From an archaeon (GTDB taxonomy: Archaea > Nanobdellota > Nanobdellia > Woesearchaeales > GW2011-AR9), in the NCBI GenBank assembly GCA_023266155.1, contig JAHFRS010000039.1, positions 1 to 8,923 of the forward strand: 8,923 bases of DNA, read 5' to 3'. The notes beneath the pieces were generated by a model, which saw only the letters and a program-made list of their open reading frames with translations, had not been told where the DNA came from and made no database searches. Below are positions 1 through 7,144 of this stretch, piece after piece; position 1 is the stretch's first letter, and every line of letters begins with the position of its first letter. A program made the position numbers and the translations under genes.

Positions 1-73
1 TCCCTATTTGTTCCTGCCGGCTGAAGCGGAAGAATTCCTGCATTCGTGCCTGTAATTCCCGCCAGCTGACCAT
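1..73 (-). CDS. 5' end of an unidentified protein gene, partial at the window edge
   Basis: An ATG at 73-71 on the minus strand opens a frame that stays open to the window edge, giving 24 residues that begin MVSWRELQARMQEFFRFSRQ. The stretch is amphipathic and rich in Arg, Gln, Glu and Phe, as expected of an N-terminal helix. No Shine-Dalgarno sequence precedes it. A TTTAAATA box is centred about 26 bases upstream, the usual spacing for a leaderless archaeal transcript, and this is the main reason for choosing this start. The gene follows the THUMP gene on the same strand, but the 286-base gap with its inverted repeat and its own promoter suggest a separate transcript. Too little is visible to name a family. 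Confidence 0.45.
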   Translation of the reverse strand, partial: MVSWRELQARMQEFFRFSRQEQIG

Positions 74-95
74 CTGGGAAGGAAAGAAATGGAAG

Positions 96-103
96 TATTT
101 AAA
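96..103 (-). promoter_or_regulatory. TATA-like box of a leaderless promoter
   Basis: On the minus strand the sequence reads TTTAAATA, centred about 26 bases before the ATG at 73. This matches the archaeal TATA-box consensus and its distance to a transcription start at or next to the start codon. It is inferred from sequence and spacing only. Confidence 0.4.
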
Positions 104-117
104 GACTGCTTATTTTT

Positions 118-358
118 GTATAAAGAAAGCTTGGAAATTGCGGGCAAGGCCAAGACACACAGTGAAGAAACTACCTCACTGGTGCGCCAATGAAGTCGTT
201 GCTTCATTGTGCGAGCGAGGCGAGAACAGCAGTGGTTTATGAGAATTTGTTGGTGCTTTCCGGCGATGGCGAGTACCTTAATTTGGACGAAGTCTACAAC
301 CAGAAAGCACGAGCCGAGCGGCCTGCCCGCAATTTCCCGAGAGCAGCTTTCCTTATAC
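118..358. repeat. 241-bp inverted-repeat element with nested hairpins
   Basis: The ends form a long imperfect inverted repeat. Positions 118-131 match the reverse complement of 345-358 at 13 of 14 bases, and 133-145 match the reverse complement of 325-337 at 13 of 13; both arms end in GGCC/GGCC. Inside lie further pairs: an 8-bp hairpin 188-195/202-209 with a 6-base loop, a 6-bp hairpin 160-165/176-181, and an 8-bp pair 253-260/303-310. One end starts two bases past the THUMP gene stop codon. The element could be a structured non-coding RNA, a long 3' hairpin, or a small non-autonomous mobile element (MITE-like). No target-site duplication is evident. I see no SRP RNA, RNase P RNA or tRNA signature. 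It fills most of the gene-free stretch 74-359. Confidence 0.55.
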
Positions 359-359
359 T

Positions 360-1502
360 TCATTTTTTCCCTATCACCCATACTTTATATTTGCTCTCCC
401 CCCTGGCGATCTCTTGCTCTTCTTTTATCATAAACTTGTCCGGCGCGGTTATTTCTAACCCCGATCGGGCGATGAGCAACAACGTTCCTTTCGCTTTCAG
501 TACATAGGTGGCCTGATAATATAATTCATTTAATTTGTCTTCATCCTTCGTAGTGAGATGAATAATCAACCGGTCAAACTCGCCTTCTGCATATCGCACA
601 TCCAACTCGTCCAGAGCGCATTTCTGAAATTGTAGAATATTAGCAACACCGGCAATTTTAGCATTTTTTCTAGCTGCAACAATACTTTGCCCATTGGGAT
701 CAAAACCGTGCACGATGGTTTTCGTAATGGTGGGGGGCGTGGAAAGTGTTGTCGTGGAAGAAAGAAGGGTGGAAGAAACGGGAGCTGAAGTCGTGAGGGA
801 AGAAGACGAAACGGGAACATGAGAAAAAGCAGGGAATTTGAGATAGGAATATGCTTTTGCATTCCTGACGGGGAGATTATGAGCCCACAACGCCGCTTCA
901 ATTGCCACACCCCCATCCCGCACAAAGCCCACTAATACTTTTTCCCCGGGTTTAAATCCGGATAAACGCATAAAATAATACGCTAAATCCCCTTTAAATG
1001 AGGCAGAATGAGGAAAAACCCGGTAATCACGGGCATCGATTTCTTGGCCGCAACAATCCCACCCCATACAATACTCGGTGCCATTATAAAACAACACCAA
1101 CAGAAAATCGGGCTTTTTCATCTCCAGCTGTGGAATAAACTTTTGTTTCTCCAGCACAGGAAAAAGTTTCCCCGCAACTTTCCTTGCCAGTTCGATCCGG
1201 TTGTCCATGCCTTTGACATTCAACACTTCAATTTTAAATGAGAATTGAGCCGGCAAAAAGTCTGACCAAGGAAAGGGTAAGCTTTCAACGTGTACTTCTT
1301 CAAGATCAGTATATTTTCCTAAACTGACGAGAATTCGCCGCGGCGATTGCAGCCGGGAAATGATGATTGGTAACTGAGAAAGAGCGGGAAGTTCAAATTC
1401 AACGAGAGAAGGTGACATGAGCACTTTTCCGCCCAGAAGTTCTTTTATTTCCTGCTGGCAGATTTTTTCCAGTCCTGGATTGACGAGAGCAAAAAAATTC
1501 AT
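360..1502 (-). CDS. THUMP-domain, degenerate Rossmann methyltransferase-like protein (Trm14/RlmL-related)
   Basis: The 380-residue protein resembles THUMP-containing RNA guanine-N2 methyltransferases (Trm14/RlmL, COG0116-like). A THUMP-like RNA-binding region spans about residues 45-155, with the family signature around 131-161 ending in ARDYR. A Rossmann domain follows. Its motif II/III region is recognisable (GFDPN at 266-270 and ARKNAKIAGV at 277-286). However, the SAM-binding motif I, normally DPFCGSGT, reads VGFVRDGG at 191-198. The catalytic NPPY/DPPY motif is missing where expected (FDRLIIHLTT, 309-318). A Ser/Thr-rich linker at about 228-260 interrupts the fold between these motifs. 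The ATG lies 3 nt past the gyrA stop, so the two genes are probably cotranscribed. The family is fairly secure, but methyltransferase activity is doubtful; an RNA-binding or partner-subunit role is an inference. Confidence 0.8.
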   Translation of the reverse strand: MNFFALVNPGLEKICQQEIKELLGGKVLMSPSLVEFELPALSQLPIIISRLQSPRRILVSLGKYTDLEEVHVESLPFPWSDFLPAQFSFKIEVLNVKGMDNRIELARKVAGKLFPVLEKQKFIPQLEMKKPDFLLVLFYNGTEYCMGWDCCGQEIDARDYRVFPHSASFKGDLAYYFMRLSGFKPGEKVLVGFVRDGGVAIEAALWAHNLPVRNAKAYSYLKFPAFSHVPVSSSSLTTSAPVSSTLLSSTTTLSTPPTITKTIVHGFDPNGQSIVAARKNAKIAGVANILQFQKCALDELDVRYAEGEFDRLIIHLTTKDEDKLNELYYQATYVLKAKGTLLLIARSGLEITAPDKFMIKEEQEIARGESKYKVWVIGKK

Positions 1503-1505
1503 TGT

Positions 1506-4500
1506 TTATGAACCGTTGGATTCCATTTCAGTTTCCATGACAACCATCGCGGCAGCAGCCAACTGGTCATTTTCTTCCAGTTTCATGACTCTCACTCCCT
1601 GCGTGGCCCGGCCGATCTGTGAGATGTCAGAACATTTCAGGCGAATCGCCACACCATTTTTGGAAATGAGCATTAATTCTTCTGTACCATCGACGATCAT
1701 CACGGACGATACTGACCCATTTTTTTCTGTGATTTTAATGTTCGTGACACCTTTCCCCCCGCGGTTACAAAGGCGATACTCTGACACCGGCGTCCTTTTG
1801 CCATAGCCTTTTTCTGTCAGCGTCAAAATATCTTTTCCTTCTTCTGCTGCCAGTAAACCAATCACCGCATCACCAGCATCAAGTCGGATGCCGCGAACTC
1901 CCCGCCCCTGCCGGCCAATGGGACGCACATCCTCTTCATTAAAGCGGTTTGCGGAACCCAACTTCGTTGCGACAATGATTTCATTATTTCCGGCAGTATA
2001 TTTCACTCCCACTAAACTGTCGCCTTCATCGATGGTGATCGCCCGGATACCTCCTCGACGAGGATTGGCAAACTCCTGCAATGCTGTTTTCTTGACCGTT
2101 CCTTGTTCCGTGGCCATGAAAAGATACCCATCTTTAAAATCACGAACGGGGATAACCGCGGTTATTTTCTCCTGCCCTAAGGCAATGACCTGAGAAATGT
2201 GTTTGCCTTTCGCCTGCCGGCTGGCTTCCGGCACCTGATACACTTTCAACCAATGCAATTGGCCTTGGTCAGTAAAGAACAATAAGTAATCATGAGTAGA
2301 GGCAATATACATTTTTTCCACAAAATCTTCTTCTTTCATTCCCGTGGCAATCACGCCTTTCCCGCCGCGCCGCTGCGTTTTGTACGTATCAAGAGGCAGG
2401 CGCTTCAGGTAGCCGGCATGTGTAATCGTGACAACCATCGTTTCCTCTTTCACCAGATCTTCTATTTCAAAAACGTCATCCTCTCCCCCCATAATTATTC
2501 GTGATCGCCGTGGATCGCCATATTCTTCTTTGATTTTCTGTAGTTCCGCTTTGATCAGCGACAACACTTTTTGTTTCGATGCCAGAATTTCCTGAAAGAA
2601 GATGATCTGTTTCAACAGTTCTTGATGCTCATCACGAATTTTGTCCTGTTCCAATGAAGCCAATTTTTGCAGCCGCATCTCTAAAATGGCTTTTGCCTGT
2701 ATCTCCGTAAGGGCATACGTCGTCAGCAGGAATTGCCGGGCATCATCCACCGTTTTACTGTTGCGAATGCCGGGAATGACCGAATCGAGATTATTCAGTG
2801 CCACTAATAACCCTTCCAGAATGTGCACTTTTTCCTGCGCCTGAGTGAGGTCATATTGAGTTCGGCGGACAATGACATCCTGACGATGCCCAATGTGGTG
2901 TTCAATGATTTCTTTCAGCCCCAATAATTTTGGCTGATTATCAACCAGTGCCAGAAACTGAATGCCAAACGAGAGTTGTAAATTGCTGTATTGATAAAGC
3001 TGGTTGATAATAACGGCAGAGTCAGCATCCTGTTTAAGCTCAATGACGACTCGGATCCCTTCCCGGTCAGATTCATCATTGATATCTTTGATCCCAACAA
3101 TCCGTTTGTCCTTGACTAATTCCGCAATCTGTTCAATCAGTTCTTCTTTATTGACCTGGTAAGGGATCTCACTCACGATAATTTTATTTTTTTCTACCGA
3201 CATGATCGCTTTGATGATGACTTTCCCTTTTCCGTAGGTATAGGCATGGACTAATCCCGCACCACAGACAACTTCCGCCCCGGTGGGAAAATCCGGTGCC
3301 GGGATAATCTGCATTAATTCTTCGACCGTAAGCTCGGGATGGTCAATGGTAGCGATGATCCCATCACAGACTTCTTGCACGTTATGGGGAGGGATGTTGG
3401 TGGCCATGCCCACGGCAATGCCGGAAGAGCCATTGATCAGCAAGTTGGGAATTTTGCTGGGCAGAACGGTGGGTTCCTGTAATGAGCCGTCAAAATTGTC
3501 ACGAAAAATCACGGTTTCTTTTTCAATATCCGCCAGCATTTCTTCTGCCAGTTTATGGAGCTTAGCTTCAGTATATCGTTGATGGGCCGCGGGGTCACCG
3601 TCGATGGAGTTATGGACAAAGACCCCTGCGGCCAGAGCGAAATTATGGGAATCTTCGATAGTTAAGTCGTAGACATCTTCCCGGTCAGAAAGTAACTCCG
3701 TCATGACAACTTTATGATTATAAACTTTAGCTTGCTCGATACAATCACTGGCAACCCACTCATTGCTGATGGGTTGATAGGCCATTTGGTCGACGGTAAG
3801 TGCTAAATGTACGCCCGTTGCTTCCGTAGCTGGTCGCAGATATAAGGGCATCAGAGAATTTCCCAACGTAAGTTGAGAAGCTTCACGATACGTCCCATCT
3901 CTAAGCATGAAACGATGATCAAACGTGCACCTAATTTCTTCTCCGTTATCCAGAACTACTTTTATAATCTGTTCATTTTTTTTTGTCAATCGCGGGTTCT
4001 TGATTTCTGCTATCTCTATACACCCCTCAGTATTGACAGTATAAGTATAATTTTTTCTACCATGCTTCTGCTCCTCGATAAGTTCCCAGAAAGTGAGGTC
4101 TCTTCCATCAGTGAGCTTTACTTTCGTATCACCGGTGAAACAGCCAAAGTTACCTTGCCCTTTAATCAACGGATAACGCAGCGAGAATTCCTGCGCCATT
4201 CTTACTAAAGCATCATAGACAGCAATATCGCCGTGAGGATGGTATTTTCCCATCGTATCTCCCGTGATGCGGGCGCTTTTCTTGAACGGCTTATTGTGCT
4301 GCAGCCCCATCTCGTGCATGGCATACAGAATCCTGCGATGCACCGGCTTCAGCCCATCCCGCACGTCCGGTAACGCCCTTCCGACGATGACAGACATGGC
4401 ATAATTGACATAGGCTTCTTTCATCTCCTGCTCGATGACCCGCGGAAGGATGGTTTCACCAGGTTCTGGATGGGAAGATTCTAGAGGTACGGACAGATTC

Positions 4501-4583
4501 TCAGGCGCTTGGGAGGCATTTTCTGGGCTTTCCGGTCGATTTTCTGGCGGTTCTGCGGGATTTTCGGGATTGCTTTCAGCCAT
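1506..4583 (-). CDS. gyrA: DNA gyrase subunit A with an in-frame mini-intein
   Basis: This is the DNA-cleaving subunit of gyrase, which works as A2B2 with GyrB to introduce negative supercoils. The frame encodes 1025 residues from the ATG at 4583, or about 847 after intein removal, a normal GyrA length. Visible landmarks are an N-terminal Pro/Glu/Asn-rich extension (about 1-44), the [17 protein letters not shown] block at 61-77, KYHPHGD at 113-119, catalytic Tyr337 in [23 protein letters not shown] at 384-401, and the GyrA box QRRGGKG at 737-743 heading the C-terminal beta-pinwheel. The GyrA box favours gyrase over topoisomerase IV. Residue 120 is Ile where E. coli has Ser83. A TTG nine bases upstream (4592) could also start the frame; I prefer the ATG because neither has a Shine-Dalgarno site and a TATA-like box lies 41 bases before it. 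gyrB is not in the window. Confidence 0.97.
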   Translation of the reverse strand: MAESNPENPAEPPENRPESPENASQAPENLSVPLESSHPEPGETILPRVIEQEMKEAYVNYAMSVIVGRALPDVRDGLKPVHRRILYAMHEMGLQHNKPFKKSARITGDTMGKYHPHGDIAVYDALVRMAQEFSLRYPLIKGQGNFGCFTGDTKVKLTDGRDLTFWELIEEQKHGRKNYTYTVNTEGCIEIAEIKNPRLTKKNEQIIKVVLDNGEEIRCTFDHRFMLRDGTYREASQLTLGNSLMPLYLRPATEATGVHLALTVDQMAYQPISNEWVASDCIEQAKVYNHKVVMTELLSDREDVYDLTIEDSHNFALAAGVFVHNSIDGDPAAHQRYTEAKLHKLAEEMLADIEKETVIFRDNFDGSLQEPTVLPSKIPNLLINGSSGIAVGMATNIPPHNVQEVCDGIIATIDHPELTVEELMQIIPAPDFPTGAEVVCGAGLVHAYTYGKGKVIIKAIMSVEKNKIIVSEIPYQVNKEELIEQIAELVKDKRIVGIKDINDESDREGIRVVIELKQDADSAVIINQLYQYSNLQLSFGIQFLALVDNQPKLLGLKEIIEHHIGHRQDVIVRRTQYDLTQAQEKVHILEGLLVALNNLDSVIPGIRNSKTVDDARQFLLTTYALTEIQAKAILEMRLQKLASLEQDKIRDEHQELLKQIIFFQEILASKQKVLSLIKAELQKIKEEYGDPRRSRIIMGGEDDVFEIEDLVKEETMVVTITHAGYLKRLPLDTYKTQRRGGKGVIATGMKEEDFVEKMYIASTHDYLLFFTDQGQLHWLKVYQVPEASRQAKGKHISQVIALGQEKITAVIPVRDFKDGYLFMATEQGTVKKTALQEFANPRRGGIRAITIDEGDSLVGVKYTAGNNEIIVATKLGSANRFNEEDVRPIGRQGRGVRGIRLDAGDAVIGLLAAEEGKDILTLTEKGYGKRTPVSEYRLCNRGGKGVTNIKITEKNGSVSSVMIVDGTEELMLISKNGVAIRLKCSDISQIGRATQGVRVMKLEENDQLAAAAMVVMETEMESNGS
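3609..4142 (-). other. GyrA mini-intein (178 residues, no homing endonuclease)
   Basis: The intein replaces nothing but splits the conserved GNFG|SIDGD of GyrA, corresponding to Gly110/Ser111 of E. coli. It runs from Cys148 to Asn325 of the ATG-start protein. Block A reads [13 protein letters not shown]. Block B contains the TxxH signature (CTFDH). Block F reads [12 protein letters not shown]. Block G reads GVFVHN, with His-Asn at the end and Ser as the +1 extein residue. These are the residues needed for Hedgehog/intein-type self-splicing, so it is probably active. The roughly 80 residues between blocks B and F show no LAGLIDADG endonuclease. Two lines of its DNA (3961-4080) are about one third G+C, against 60% in the extein line 4261-4320, which fits later acquisition. 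Splicing is needed to restore the gyrase active site. Confidence 0.95.
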
Positions 4584-4620
4584 GGTTCTCAAGGTTAAAA
4601 ATAAGTTTTGTTCACCAGCA

Positions 4621-4627
4621 TTTTATA
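4621..4627 (-). promoter_or_regulatory. TATA-like box upstream of gyrA
   Basis: The minus strand reads TATAAAA, centred 41 bases before the gyrA ATG at 4583. Standard archaeal spacing would place transcription start near 4598, leaving a leader of about 15 bases with no Shine-Dalgarno sequence. The box is one of two candidates in the divergent region; the other is the palindromic TTTATAAA at 4663-4670. Confidence 0.4.
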
Positions 4628-4662
4628 GACGACAAATGACGGGAAATTAGAGAGTGGAATGC

Positions 4663-4670
4663 TTTATAAA
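4663..4670. promoter_or_regulatory. Palindromic TATA box in the divergent gyrA/AAA+ region
   Basis: TTTATAAA is its own reverse complement and matches the archaeal TATA consensus in both directions. For the plus-strand AAA+ gene it predicts a start near 4693, giving a 28-base leader that includes the GAGGT ribosome binding site. For gyrA it would give a leader of about 57 bases. Use in the plus direction is the more natural reading. Confidence 0.4.
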
Positions 4671-4704
4671 GATTGCGGTGGAGAATGGAGAATACTACTT
4701 AATA

Positions 4705-4709
4705 GAGGT
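4705..4709 (+). promoter_or_regulatory. Ribosome binding site deciding the AAA+ start
   Basis: GAGGT lies 11 bases before the ATG at 4721 and matches the 16S anti-Shine-Dalgarno complement. It supports that ATG over the in-frame ATG at 4757, which has no such site at a useful distance. Confidence 0.5.
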
Positions 4710-4720
4710 TAATTGTAGAA

Positions 4721-6478
4721 ATGTTTATAAACAACCTGCCTTTCGCGAGGCATACCATGGGGCTTTTCACGTTCAGATATAGCGAGAGAGAATCTGAATT
4801 AGAGAAAGCTCTGCAAGGGATTCATTTTGGCAGGGAAGTTAGATTTGGTTATAGCGGGCAAGGAAAAGAGCAACAGAAACAAACGACTTCTCCCGTCTAT
4901 CTGCTGCCTTTAGATGTTCACAACGGGGTGATTTACGGTTATTTTATGCTAGACGAAAAATTAGTCGAAGTTCCCATAGGCTTTTTACGAAGAAATAACT
5001 TTCTTTTTAAAGAACATTTTAATCCGAACCTAGACGGAAATTTAGTAAAAGAAAATGGATCTCGAGAGAGAACTCTTTATCTTCCGTTAAAACTAACTGA
5101 TTTGGTTATGGACATAGGTATCGAGAAAGATGAGAAATGGGTTGCTCATGAAGGGTCTCCATTTCCACTTTTTGGAGTTGAAGGTTCACAAGGGACGTAC
5201 CCGTTAATTTTAGTTTCTGAGACTGAAGAAAGGATCATATGTAAGGGGATGTATAAACAGAAGGGTGGACAACTTTCCACGTATGACCATCAAGCAATGA
5301 GGTCATCTGACCAACAGGTTCGAGAAGTTCTGAAAAAATTAAGAGGAGTTAAACCTACCCTGCCAGAAAAGAGAGCTCTGCAGGAAACGGCACAAATAGG
5401 GACGGGAAAAACACTCGGGCCAGCAACACTGTTAGAAGTTACAGCAAACGGGGACATTAATTTGGAAGAACCTAAATCTATCGTTTCCTATCTAAATCAC
5501 TATGTGATTGGACAGGATGAAGCCAAGATGATTATTTCTGTTGCTTTCTCTAATTATATGACCAAAGTAAGAACGAAAATGGAGGACCTTCCCAAGGAAA
5601 ATGTACTGTGCGTCGGGCCTTCCGGTGTAGGAAAAACATATATGCTTTCGTTATTGGCCAAGAAAGCCTCTCTTCCCTTTGTTCAAAGCAAATTAACGGG
5701 AAAATCAACGGAAGGGTACAAAGGCGAAAACTTATCAACTGTGTTTGAACAATTGAGAGCACAAACAACGGGAGAAGCTCCGTATGGAATTGTATTTTTG
5801 GATGAAATAGACAAACTCGCACGAGACGAATGGGGTTCTGGCAGCGGGTTTGGCCCACGATTGCAGGATGAATTAATCGGCTGGCTGGAAGAAGCCGTCA
5901 TTATGGGCCCTGAAGATCCTGCTGTAAAGAAGAAAGAAAGATTGAACACGAAGAATCTGTTATTTGTAACCGCGGGGGCTTTTCAAGGGAGCTCCGGAAG
6001 TTCTCTCGTTGATATCATTCAGAAGAGATTGGGCAAAGGACAACGCCAGATTGGTTTTGGACAATGTCAGGGAGATGATAAAACCAGTACCGAATATCCA
6101 CTTCTGAAAGTACGCCCGGAAGATCTTATCAAGTATGGATTGAAGCCTGAATTAGTTGGTCGTCTTCCTTCCCTGGCTGTTTTCAAACCATTAACCACAG
6201 ATGACAAAGTGCGCATCCTCACGGAAGCAAAACGGTCTCCTTTTACACAATACACCGAATTACTCAAATTAAAAGGATACGCTTTAGAAATAGAACCAAC
6301 CGTGCCAACGCTCATCGCAAGCTTCTGCCCGGAAGAAACGGGAGCCCGGGCCTTAAGCTCCATTTGTAATGATCTGTTTACGGAAATCATGTTCGAGCCA
6401 GACAAATATGCTACTAATCAAAAAGTAATTCTGGTAACGCCTGATCTGGCCAGAAAATTAATTAATTTGTATGGATGA
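4721..6478 (+). CDS. ClpX-like AAA+ unfoldase with an unrecognised N-terminal domain
   Basis: The 585-residue protein has a full ClpX-type ATPase in its C-terminal 340 residues: Walker A GPSGVGKT (299-306), pore-1 loop GYKG (332-335; GYVG in ClpX), Walker B IVFLDEID (357-364), sensor 1 in LFVTAGAF (414-421), an IGF loop (444-446), the arginine-finger box ELVGRLP (477-483) and sensor 2 GAR (541-543). ClpX forms hexamers that unfold proteins and docks on ClpP through the IGF loop, so a peptidase partner is implied, though none is encoded here. The ClpX zinc-binding N-domain and the RKH substrate loop are absent. Residues 1-240 are a different region; a segment at about 25-100 vaguely recalls WYL/SH3-like beta domains, which I cannot confirm. 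The DNA for the N-terminal part is visibly AT-richer than that for the ATPase. The stop overlaps the start of a small downstream ORF. Confidence 0.88.
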   Translation: MFINNLPFARHTMGLFTFRYSERESELEKALQGIHFGREVRFGYSGQGKEQQKQTTSPVYLLPLDVHNGVIYGYFMLDEKLVEVPIGFLRRNNFLFKEHFNPNLDGNLVKENGSRERTLYLPLKLTDLVMDIGIEKDEKWVAHEGSPFPLFGVEGSQGTYPLILVSETEERIICKGMYKQKGGQLSTYDHQAMRSSDQQVREVLKKLRGVKPTLPEKRALQETAQIGTGKTLGPATLLEVTANGDINLEEPKSIVSYLNHYVIGQDEAKMIISVAFSNYMTKVRTKMEDLPKENVLCVGPSGVGKTYMLSLLAKKASLPFVQSKLTGKSTEGYKGENLSTVFEQLRAQTTGEAPYGIVFLDEIDKLARDEWGSGSGFGPRLQDELIGWLEEAVIMGPEDPAVKKKERLNTKNLLFVTAGAFQGSSGSSLVDIIQKRLGKGQRQIGFGQCQGDDKTSTEYPLLKVRPEDLIKYGLKPELVGRLPSLAVFKPLTTDDKVRILTEAKRSPFTQYTELLKLKGYALEIEPTVPTLIASFCPEETGARALSSICNDLFTEIMFEPDKYATNQKVILVTPDLARKLINLYG

Positions 6479-6617
6479 GATAAAAATAAAAGAATTACAA
6501 TGTCTTTACGGTGTATCGGCAAAAGATAAAAAATGGCTCAAGAGAATTATAGATCAATCTACCCTCTTTGAAGAAAGCCAGGTTGTTTCTATAAAAAATC
6601 TTTTGGTCACGCCGTAA
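6471..6617 (+). CDS. Small 48-residue protein overlapping the AAA+ stop
   Basis: An ATG at 6471 lies in the +1 frame relative to the AAA+ gene, inside the sequence ATGGATGA, so its start codon precedes the AAA+ stop (6476-6478) by two bases. Such overlaps usually mean translational coupling. The product begins MDEIKIKELQCLYGVSAKDK and is 48 residues, charged, likely helical, with one Cys and no signal peptide or membrane segment. It matches no family I recognise. Its last 11 bases overlap the convergent DUF2283 gene. A role as adaptor or regulator of the unfoldase is inferred from position only; a chance ORF is still possible. Confidence 0.45.
   Translation: MDEIKIKELQCLYGVSAKDKKWLKRIIDQSTLFEESQVVSIKNLLVTP
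6593..6598 (-). terminator. Possible T-run terminator after the DUF2283 gene
   Basis: Nine bases past the DUF2283 stop the minus strand reads TTTTTT. Archaeal polymerases often stop at short T-runs without a hairpin. On the plus strand, a T7 run at 6669-6675, about 50 bases past the small ORF, is a similar candidate for the opposite transcript. Both are weak, sequence-only calls. Confidence 0.25.
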
Positions 6618-6837
6618 TCGCCAACTTAAATGGTAGTTTAATGTCCACTTCTTTTCTTGCCAATGTTCTTTTTTTAAAACTAAGAATGCCAAAGCCTTTA
6701 ATTTCACCCGTCATTTCATCAACTCGTTCATAGATCCCTTCATCTATGTCCCGACAGTAGGATTTAGTATAAGGGCCGATCTGGATCTCTAGAAAATCCC
6801 CTTCCTCATCATAATAAACATGAAATTCATCTTTCAT
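6607..6837 (-). CDS. DUF2283-family protein, probable antitoxin partner
   Basis: The 76-residue protein has the DUF2283 pattern: an N-terminal YYDEEGDFLEIQI strand pair (residues 8-20), then a central DEGIYERVDEMTGEIKGFGI segment that matches the family's D..GeI.GieIL ending. DUF2283 proteins are small beta-rich proteins often encoded next to toxin-like nucleases. Here its ATG overlaps the stop of the upstream PBECR-like gene in an ATGA, so the two are translationally coupled and probably made in balance. The antitoxin role is inferred from this pairing; no DNA-binding domain is visible. It converges with the small ORF following the AAA+ gene and overlaps it by 11 bases. Confidence 0.72.
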   Translation of the reverse strand: MKDEFHVYYDEEGDFLEIQIGPYTKSYCRDIDEGIYERVDEMTGEIKGFGILSFKKRTLARKEVDIKLPFKLAITA

Positions 6838-7121
6838 ATGGTTTCCACAAAGTACGCCGTGATGATAAAGCCTTCGCCATTTAAATATTTAACGATGATT
6901 CGTAAGTATTTTGTCATTTCCCGTTGTTTAAAATAGTGGTAGTAATACTTGATATTTTCATCAAGGGAGTAATCGGTTATCTTGAGCGGATGTTGCAGGA
7001 CGAATTGTAGATCCTCCAGCTTATTCATAATGTCAGGATGCTTGGCTAGATGCTGCCAGCGTTCTTTGGTAAGGCGTATACGACGTCCCGTTTTATCAAT
7101 AATTTCAAAAATGTGATCCAT
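6834..7121 (-). CDS. PBECR/RelE-like small nuclease-fold protein, probable toxin
   Basis: The 95-residue protein resembles small PBECR-type (barnase/EndoU/colicin E5/RelE-like) domains. Near the N-terminus it has the pattern GRRIRLTKERWQHLAKHPDI, then a HP.KI helix region, and at the C-terminus a strand ending in GFIITAYFVETI. In this fold the Arg and His residues of the first block are candidate active-site positions. The ATG at 7121 is preferred over a TTG one codon upstream because a TTAATAAA box sits 27 bases before it. The gene leads a two-gene unit with the DUF2283 gene, sharing an ATGA overlap. A BrnT or DUF4258-like assignment is the main alternative. Toxicity is inferred, not shown. 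Confidence 0.65.
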   Translation of the reverse strand: MDHIFEIIDKTGRRIRLTKERWQHLAKHPDIMNKLEDLQFVLQHPLKITDYSLDENIKYYYHYFKQREMTKYLRIIVKYLNGEGFIITAYFVETI

Positions 7122-7144
7122 CAACGAGGCGGATTACCCAGAAC

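Noticed and set aside
240..300. Resemblance of the minus-strand CCGGAAAGCACC segment to SRP RNA helix 8
   Set aside because: The conserved GGAAGGxAGCA arrangement and the matching helix partner are absent.
118..358. RNase P RNA or tRNA in the structured gap
   Set aside because: No RNase P conserved blocks and no tRNA T-arm or acceptor pairing were found.
4..381. A 125-codon minus-strand ORF spanning the inverted-repeat element
   Set aside because: Its protein is patchy in composition, overlaps the THUMP stop, and the underlying DNA is explained by the inverted repeats and a separate leaderless gene.
3609..4142. A homing endonuclease inside the intein
   Set aside because: The roughly 80 residues between the splicing blocks lack LAGLIDADG or clear HNH motifs and are too short.
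4678..4692. Tandem GGAGAAT repeat before the AAA+ gene as an operator
   Set aside because: Two copies of seven bases are too little to claim a binding site; it may be chance purine-rich sequence.
6495..6707. A 70-codon minus-strand ORF across the AAA+/DUF2283 junction
   Set aside because: It is a shifted-frame shadow of the DUF2283 gene and of the small ORF; the DUF2283 frame has family features.
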